A stretch of 9,538 bases of DNA from positions 1-9,538 of the forward strand of contig SVRB01000056.1 of NCBI GenBank assembly GCA_015065045.1. Direction: 5' to 3'. A program made the position numbers and the translations under genes. The notes beneath the pieces were generated by a model, which worked only from the letters and a program-made list of their open reading frames with translations, was not told where the DNA came from and did no database searches. This DNA is from Oscillospiraceae bacterium (GTDB lineage: Bacteria; Bacillota; Clostridia; Oscillospirales; CAG-272). Below, piece by piece: positions 5,545-9,538 of this stretch (position 1 is the first letter of the stretch; every line of letters begins with the position of its first letter).

Positions 5545-6510
5545 ATGGCATACAACCGTGATAATTTTGTAAAAATAAAAAGAGAATATGAAAATAAAAA
5601 GCGTAACGCTATCGCAGATGCGGAAAGCCGAACTGCCGTTATTCACGCAAAATATCCCGAAATACAGAAAATTGACGCAGAGCTCAGACAGACCGGCATA
5701 AATATTATGCGCGAGACGCTTAAAGGCAAAACGGGACTCGAAGAAAGAATTAAGTCTCTGCAGGAAAGAAACGCTTTTCTTCAGGCAGAAAGAAATAAGC
5801 TTTTGACACAATACGGTCTTGACACCGACTGCACCGACGTAAAATACGAGTGCAATAAATGTCAGGACACAGGCTACGTCGGAATCGATATGTGCGACTG
5901 CTTTAAAAACGCCTTGGCAAAAATGGAGTTTGAAACGTCGGGCCTCGGCTCTTTGCTCGATAATCAATCGTTTGAGACTTTCGACCTTTCATATTACCTT
6001 GATGATAAGCAAACGTACGAAAAGATGCAGAAGAATCTCGAAAGATGCCGTGATTTTGCTGATAATTTCAATAATAAATCGGGAAATATTATCTTCTTTG
6101 GCGCGACGGGCCTCGGAAAAACTCACCTTTCAACCTCTATCGCAAGAAAGGTTATCGAAAAAGGATATACCGTTGTTTACGACTCAGCTCCCAATATTTT
6201 TAATGATTTTAACAAAGAGCAATTCAAAGACGAATCGGGGCTTACCGATAAATATTTTGACTGCGATATGCTGATAATCGACGATTTGGGTACTGAAATG
6301 CACACCTCGTTCACCGTTTCCTGCCTTTACAATATTGTTAATACCCGTATAAACTCGGGCAAGTCGATGATCATTAACACTAACCTTAATAACAAGGAGC
6401 TGAAAAAGATATATACCGACAGAATTACCTCGAGAATTTTCGGCTGCTTCGAACTCTTTTTATTTGAGGGTAAGGATATAAGACACCAAAAGCTCCAGAG
6501 AAGCAGATAA
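5545..6510 (+). CDS. DnaI/DnaC-like AAA+ helicase loader
   Basis: This protein loads the replicative DNA helicase onto single-stranded DNA using ATP. The 321-aa product has a coiled-coil-like, charged N-terminus (about 1-90), a zinc-binding cluster C103-x-x-C106 and C117-x-C119 (YECNKCQDTG, MCDCF), and an AAA+ domain with Walker A G186-ATGLG-K192-T193, Walker B LIIDD (243-247, catalytic D246-D247), sensor-1 NTN (278-280) and arginines R293 and R297 in TDRITSRI. The N-terminal zinc cluster is characteristic of the DnaI type in Firmicutes. ATG 5545 is chosen because AAGGGAG (5530-5536) is 8 bases upstream; a GTG at 5536 would overlap that site. It follows DnaD, its natural functional partner. 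The gene could also be annotated generically as an ATP-binding protein. Confidence 0.93.
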   Translation: MAYNRDNFVKIKREYENKKRNAIADAESRTAVIHAKYPEIQKIDAELRQTGINIMRETLKGKTGLEERIKSLQERNAFLQAERNKLLTQYGLDTDCTDVKYECNKCQDTGYVGIDMCDCFKNALAKMEFETSGLGSLLDNQSFETFDLSYYLDDKQTYEKMQKNLERCRDFADNFNNKSGNIIFFGATGLGKTHLSTSIARKVIEKGYTVVYDSAPNIFNDFNKEQFKDESGLTDKYFDCDMLIIDDLGTEMHTSFTVSCLYNIVNTRINSGKSMIINTNLNNKELKKIYTDRITSRIFGCFELFLFEGKDIRHQKLQRSR

Positions 6511-6521
6511 ATTACCGTTAT

Positions 6522-6561
6522 TTGCAAAATATCTTGTAATTTTTTTATAATGATGTATAAT
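6522..6561 (+). promoter_or_regulatory. Overlapping sigma-A promoters of asnS
   Basis: Two promoters overlap in the 85-base gap. TTGTAA (6534-6539), 16 bases, TATAAT (6556-6561) is the nearer one; TTGCAA (6522-6527), 18 bases, TATAAT (6546-6551) is the other. Both -10 boxes are perfect. This makes asnS and the aminotransferase an independent transcription unit. A weak 7-bp inverted repeat (6509-6515 with 6536-6542) followed by U's might end the upstream operon. Confidence 0.75.
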
Positions 6562-6595
6562 AGATAATAGCCTAAAAAGGAGATTAGTTTTAAAG

Positions 6596-7990
6596 ATGAA
6601 AAGAACTACGATAAAAGAACTTTATAAGAGCCCCGAAAGCTTCGCGGGTCAAAAAATAACCGTTGGCGGTTGGGTAAGAACTCTCCGCGCAAGTAACGTT
6701 TTCGGTTTTATTGAACTTAACGACGGTAGCTGCTTCAAAAACCTTCAGGTTGTTTTTGAAGAACAGTTTATTGAAAATTATAAGGAGATCGCTAAGCAGA
6801 ATATTGGCGCGTCATTCGTGGTTGAGGGCGAATTTGTTCTCACTCCCGACGCAAAGCAGCCTTTTGAGCTTAAAGCGGCTAAGATCGACATCGAGGGTAC
6901 TTCTACTCCCGACTTCCCCTTGCAGAAGAAAAAGCACGGCTTTGACTTTTTGCGTACCATCGCTCACTTGAGACCCAGAGCGAATACCTTTAACGCTGTA
7001 TTCAGAGTGCGTTCGATCGCAGCTTACGCTATCCATAAGTTCTTTAACGAAAGAGGCTTTATCTACGTTCATACTCCTCTTATTACAGGAAGTGACTGCG
7101 AGGGCGCAGGCGAAATGTTCAGAGTAACAACACTCGACCTCGAAAATCTCCCCAGAACTGAAGACGGCAAGATCGACTTCTCTAAAGACTTCTTCGGTAA
7201 GAGCACTAACCTTACCGTTTCCGGTCAGCTTAACGTTGAATGCTTCGCTATGGCTTTCTCTAACGTTTATACCTTCGGCCCTACTTTCCGTGCCGAAAAC
7301 TCCAATACTCCCAGACACGCAGCTGAATTCTGGATGATGGAGCCCGAAATTGCTTTCGCTGACCTCGCTGACGATATGGAGCTCTGCGAGGATATGTTGA
7401 AATACGTTATCAAATATATTATGCAGGAATGTCCCGCTGAACTCGAATTCTTTAATAAGTTCTTCGATAACACACTTATCGAAAGATTTACTAACCTCGT
7501 TGAAAGCGACTTCGCTCGCGTAACTTATACCGAGGCTGTGGAAATTATTAAGAACAGCGGCGTCAAGTTTGAATATCCTCTCGAATGGGGTATGGACCTC
7601 CAGACAGAGCACGAGCGTTACCTCACAGAACAGGTTTACGGAAAACCCGTGTTCGTAACAGACTGGCCCCGCGATATCAAGGCTTTCTATATGAGAGTCA
7701 ACGACGACAACAAGACTGTTGCCGCTATGGACCTTCTCGTTCCCGGTGTTGGCGAACTCGTTGGCGGTTCACAGCGTGAAGAAAGAATCGACGTTCTTCT
7801 CGAATCTCTCGAAAAATTTGGTCTTAACGAAAATGACTATAAGTGGTACTGCGACCTCCGCAGATACGGCGGAACAAAGCATGCAGGCTTCGGTCTCGGC
7901 TTCGAACGTCTCATTATGTACGTTACAGGTATAACAAATATCCGTGATGTTGAAGCATTCCCCAGAACAACGGGTAACGCTGAATTCTAA
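6596..7990 (+). CDS. asnS: Asparaginyl-tRNA synthetase
   Basis: Class II aminoacyl-tRNA synthetase that charges tRNA-Asn with asparagine. The 464-aa product has the N-terminal OB-fold anticodon-binding domain (about 20-105, ITVGGWVRTLRASNVFGFIE) and the catalytic domain with motif 1 (FIYVHTPLI, 155-163), motif 2 (FGPTFRAENSNTPRHAAEFW, 227-246) and motif 3 (GFGLGFERL, 431-439). The sequence TPRHAAEFWMMEPE is typical of AsnRS rather than AspRS. Length matches E. coli AsnRS (466). The ribosome site AAGGAG (6577-6582) is rather far, 13 bases, from ATG 6596. A strong promoter lies directly upstream. Codon use is richer in C/G-ended codons (TTC, AAG, CTC, GCT) than in the upstream operon, typical of a highly expressed gene. 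An aminotransferase follows 36 bases later. Confidence 0.98.
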   Translation: MKRTTIKELYKSPESFAGQKITVGGWVRTLRASNVFGFIELNDGSCFKNLQVVFEEQFIENYKEIAKQNIGASFVVEGEFVLTPDAKQPFELKAAKIDIEGTSTPDFPLQKKKHGFDFLRTIAHLRPRANTFNAVFRVRSIAAYAIHKFFNERGFIYVHTPLITGSDCEGAGEMFRVTTLDLENLPRTEDGKIDFSKDFFGKSTNLTVSGQLNVECFAMAFSNVYTFGPTFRAENSNTPRHAAEFWMMEPEIAFADLADDMELCEDMLKYVIKYIMQECPAELEFFNKFFDNTLIERFTNLVESDFARVTYTEAVEIIKNSGVKFEYPLEWGMDLQTEHERYLTEQVYGKPVFVTDWPRDIKAFYMRVNDDNKTVAAMDLLVPGVGELVGGSQREERIDVLLESLEKFGLNENDYKWYCDLRRYGGTKHAGFGLGFERLIMYVTGITNIRDVEAFPRTTGNAEF

Positions 7991-8026
7991 TTCGATTAAA
8001 AATACTTTATATATGAGGTCTGTCAA

Positions 8027-9304
8027 ATGAAATACTCAGAACTTTCAAAAGCAGAATTGCTTTCACTTAAAGAAAAACTTACAAAAGAATACGAAGAACT
8101 TAAGGCATTAGGTCTTAAGCTCGATATGTCAAGAGGTAAGCCCGCTCCTTCGCAGGTTGATATCTCCGACGGTATTCTTACAGCTATCACAGATACAAAA
8201 GATACAAGAGGAGAGAATGGCTTCGACTACCGTAACTACGGTATTCTTGAAGGTATTCCCGAAATCAGAGAAATGTTCGGTGAGGTTTTCGGCGTTCCCG
8301 CTGAAAACGTTATCGCTTGCGGTAACTCAAGCCTTAACCTTATGTACGACGCTATCGCAAGAGCTTACGTGTTCGGCGTTCCCGGCGGTAAGACTCCTTG
8401 GGGTAAGCAGGAAAAATTGAAATGGCTCTGCCCCGTTCCCGGTTACGATAGACATTTCGCTATCTGTGAACGCTTCGGCATTGAAATGATCAATATCGAA
8501 ATGACTCCCACAGGTCCCGATATGGATAAGATCGAGGAGCTCGTTGCAAACGATGAAACTATTAAGGGTATGTGGTGCGTTCCGAAGTACAGCAACCCTC
8601 AGGGTATTACTTATTCCGACGAGACTGTTCGCCGCCTTGCTAACCTTAAGCCTAAGGCTGACGACTTCCGTATCTTCTGGGATAACGCTTACTACATCCA
8701 CCCCATCTCTAAGGACGAAAAGCTTCTTAACATTTATGAGGAAGCTCATAAGGCAGGAAACGAGGACATCTTCTTCGAATTCTCCTCTACTTCAAAGGTA
8801 ACTTACCCCGGCGGCGGTGTTTCCTTCATCTTCGCAAGTAAGAATAATATCGAATACATAAAGAAGCATATGACTATCCAGACTATAAGCTTCGATAAGA
8901 TCCAGCAGCTCCGTCACGTTAAGTTCTTCAAGACTCCCGAAAACGTTATCGAGCATATGAAGAAGCACGGCGCTTGTCTTAAGCCCAAGTTCGATGCAGT
9001 TTGCGAAACGTTCGAAAAGGAATTTGCAGGCCTCGGAATTGCTGAATGGATCAATCCTAACGGCGGTTACTTCATTAGCCTTGATATTATGGACGGCTGT
9101 GCTAAGAAGGTTCACGCTCTCGCTAAGGAAGCAGGCGTAACTCTTACTAATGCCGGCGCGACATATCCCTACGGCAACGATCCCTGCGACAAAAACCTCA
9201 GAATTGCTCCTTCTTACCCCACTCCCGAAGAGTTGAAGAAGGCTATCGGTGTGCTTTGCGTATGCGTTAAGCTCGCTGCTGTTGAAAAATTACTCGCTGA
9301 ATAA
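8027..9304 (+). CDS. Type Ic aspartate aminotransferase (Aminotran_MocR family)
   Basis: PLP-dependent fold-type I enzyme that interconverts aspartate plus 2-oxoglutarate with oxaloacetate plus glutamate. The 425-aa protein matches the subgroup Ic/MocR-like family: N-terminal LDMSRGKPAPSQ (32-43), YRNYGILEGIPEIREMF (68-84), N190-P191 in YSNPQG, D219-N-A-Y222 (PLP pyridine contacts), the PLP Schiff-base Lys257 in SSTSKVTYPGGG, and R392 in LRIAPSYP for the substrate carboxylate. There is no signal peptide. GAGG at 8015-8018 serves ATG 8027. It shares the asnS transcript, and the pair makes sense as an aspartate/asparagine unit. Codon use is as biased as in asnS. The exact substrate is inferred from family and context; other acidic or hydrophobic amino acids remain possible. 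Confidence 0.9.
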   Translation: MKYSELSKAELLSLKEKLTKEYEELKALGLKLDMSRGKPAPSQVDISDGILTAITDTKDTRGENGFDYRNYGILEGIPEIREMFGEVFGVPAENVIACGNSSLNLMYDAIARAYVFGVPGGKTPWGKQEKLKWLCPVPGYDRHFAICERFGIEMINIEMTPTGPDMDKIEELVANDETIKGMWCVPKYSNPQGITYSDETVRRLANLKPKADDFRIFWDNAYYIHPISKDEKLLNIYEEAHKAGNEDIFFEFSSTSKVTYPGGGVSFIFASKNNIEYIKKHMTIQTISFDKIQQLRHVKFFKTPENVIEHMKKHGACLKPKFDAVCETFEKEFAGLGIAEWINPNGGYFISLDIMDGCAKKVHALAKEAGVTLTNAGATYPYGNDPCDKNLRIAPSYPTPEELKKAIGVLCVCVKLAAVEKLLAE

Positions 9305-9320
9305 TATTTGATGTATTTTT

Positions 9321-9352
9321 AAAGGCAACCTTGAATGAAGGTTGCCTTTTTT
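9321..9352 (+). terminator. Strong intrinsic terminator of the asnS/aminotransferase unit
   Basis: AAAGGCAACCTT (9321-9332) and AAGGTTGCCTTT (9338-9349) form a perfect 12-bp stem with a GAATG loop, followed by further T's to 9352. It lies 17 bases after the aminotransferase stop, a textbook Rho-independent terminator. Confidence 0.95.
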
Positions 9353-9356
9353 ATAC

Positions 9357-9386
9357 AAGAGGGGCTTTTTGAAAAAAGCCCCTCTT
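9357..9386. repeat. Long perfect inverted repeat, second hairpin
   Basis: AAGAGGGGCTTTTT (9357-9370) and AAAAAGCCCCTCTT (9373-9386) are exact reverse complements, giving a 12-bp stem with a TTGAAA loop. It follows the main terminator by only 4 bases. It lacks a proper U-run on either strand, so it may be a backup terminator or the left edge of the G-rich repeat element. Confidence 0.8.
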
Positions 9387-9404
9387 TAACTCCGCAAAAA
9401 CTTT

Positions 9405-9538
9405 AACCGAACACCCCGTCTTCCGCAGACCAAGGAGGGTTCCGAGGGAGGAACGCCCTCGGCCGTTTGAAAGGGTGGGGTCAGGGGGAGGGGAGGATCG
9501 GAACTCCCCTCCCTTGTGCCTTCTTTGGTTACTTTCTT
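9405..9538. repeat. G-rich, hairpin-dense intergenic tail, probable dispersed repeat element
   Basis: This stretch has no credible gene and differs from the rest in its GC-rich, strongly G-biased composition. It contains inverted repeats CCGAGGG (9442-9448)/CCCTCGG (9456-9462), an alternative GTTCC (9439-9443)/GGAAC (9450-9454), and GGGAGGGGAG (9486-9495)/CTCCCCTCCC (9504-9513). G-runs at 9473-9493 satisfy a G-quadruplex pattern. The end (tgccttctttggttactttctt) resembles short elements that I recall as recurring between genes of gut Clostridia; this is an impression, not a database hit. The element continues past the window. Confidence 0.5.

Noticed and set aside
5518..5967. A 149-codon minus-strand ORF across the start of the helicase-loader gene
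   Set aside because: Overlaps the loader's ribosome site and zinc region in antisense; cysteine- and phenylalanine-rich shadow.
6812..7612. A 266-codon minus-strand ORF inside asnS
   Set aside because: Antisense shadow of asnS produced by its biased codon use; no family features, and asnS is unambiguous.
8327..8749. A 140-codon minus-strand ORF inside the aminotransferase gene
   Set aside because: Shadow of a well-supported gene on the other strand, without recognisable motifs.

Overview
The window looks like a chromosomal segment of an anaerobic Clostridia-type Firmicute. An Oscillospirales/Ruminococcaceae-like lineage is my best guess, from the look of the 16S 5' region and the gene families; this is not a computed placement. 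AT-rich intergenic DNA, AGGAG-type ribosome binding sites, TTGACA/TATAAT promoters and DnaD plus DnaI-type primosome genes all fit. The content is mostly housekeeping. I found no CRISPR array, transposase, phage module, toxin-antitoxin pair or defence island.

Layout. Positions 1-265 hold the 5' end of a 16S rRNA gene on the minus strand. Its leader and a consensus minus-strand promoter (plus a possible tandem one) fill 266-610. A divergent extended -10 promoter at 659-688 then starts the plus-strand genes. These are an uncharacterised 111-aa protein and a dCMP deaminase; then a YwlE-like low-molecular-weight phosphatase, RimI and TsaD; then a degenerate Rex-like repressor, a two-domain DnaD protein and a DnaI/DnaC-like helicase loader; then asparaginyl-tRNA synthetase and a type Ic aspartate aminotransferase. 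A strong intrinsic terminator (9321-9352) closes the run. It is followed by a G-rich, hairpin-dense tail (9357-9538) that looks like an intergenic repeat element and contains a G-quadruplex motif.

How the genes work together. ComEB-type deamination feeds dUMP to dTMP. TsaD (tRNA t6A) and RimI form the usual pair, but TsaB and TsaE are not in the window. The Rex-like, DnaD and helicase-loader genes are tightly packed (ATGA overlap, then a 30-base gap) and form a replication-initiation operon. The aminotransferase makes aspartate, a precursor of the asparagine that the adjacent AsnRS loads on tRNA.

The least ordinary part is the 192-base gap 3698-3889 before the Rex-like/DnaD/loader operon. 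It has six 9-mers resembling DnaA boxes, a near-perfect 24-bp palindrome, a 14-bp direct repeat and two mutually exclusive hairpins. The Rex-like protein keeps its DNA-binding half, but its NAD-binding glycine loop is broken. A DnaA- or Rex-like-controlled primosome operon is the best candidate here for something undescribed; this is inference from sequence alone.
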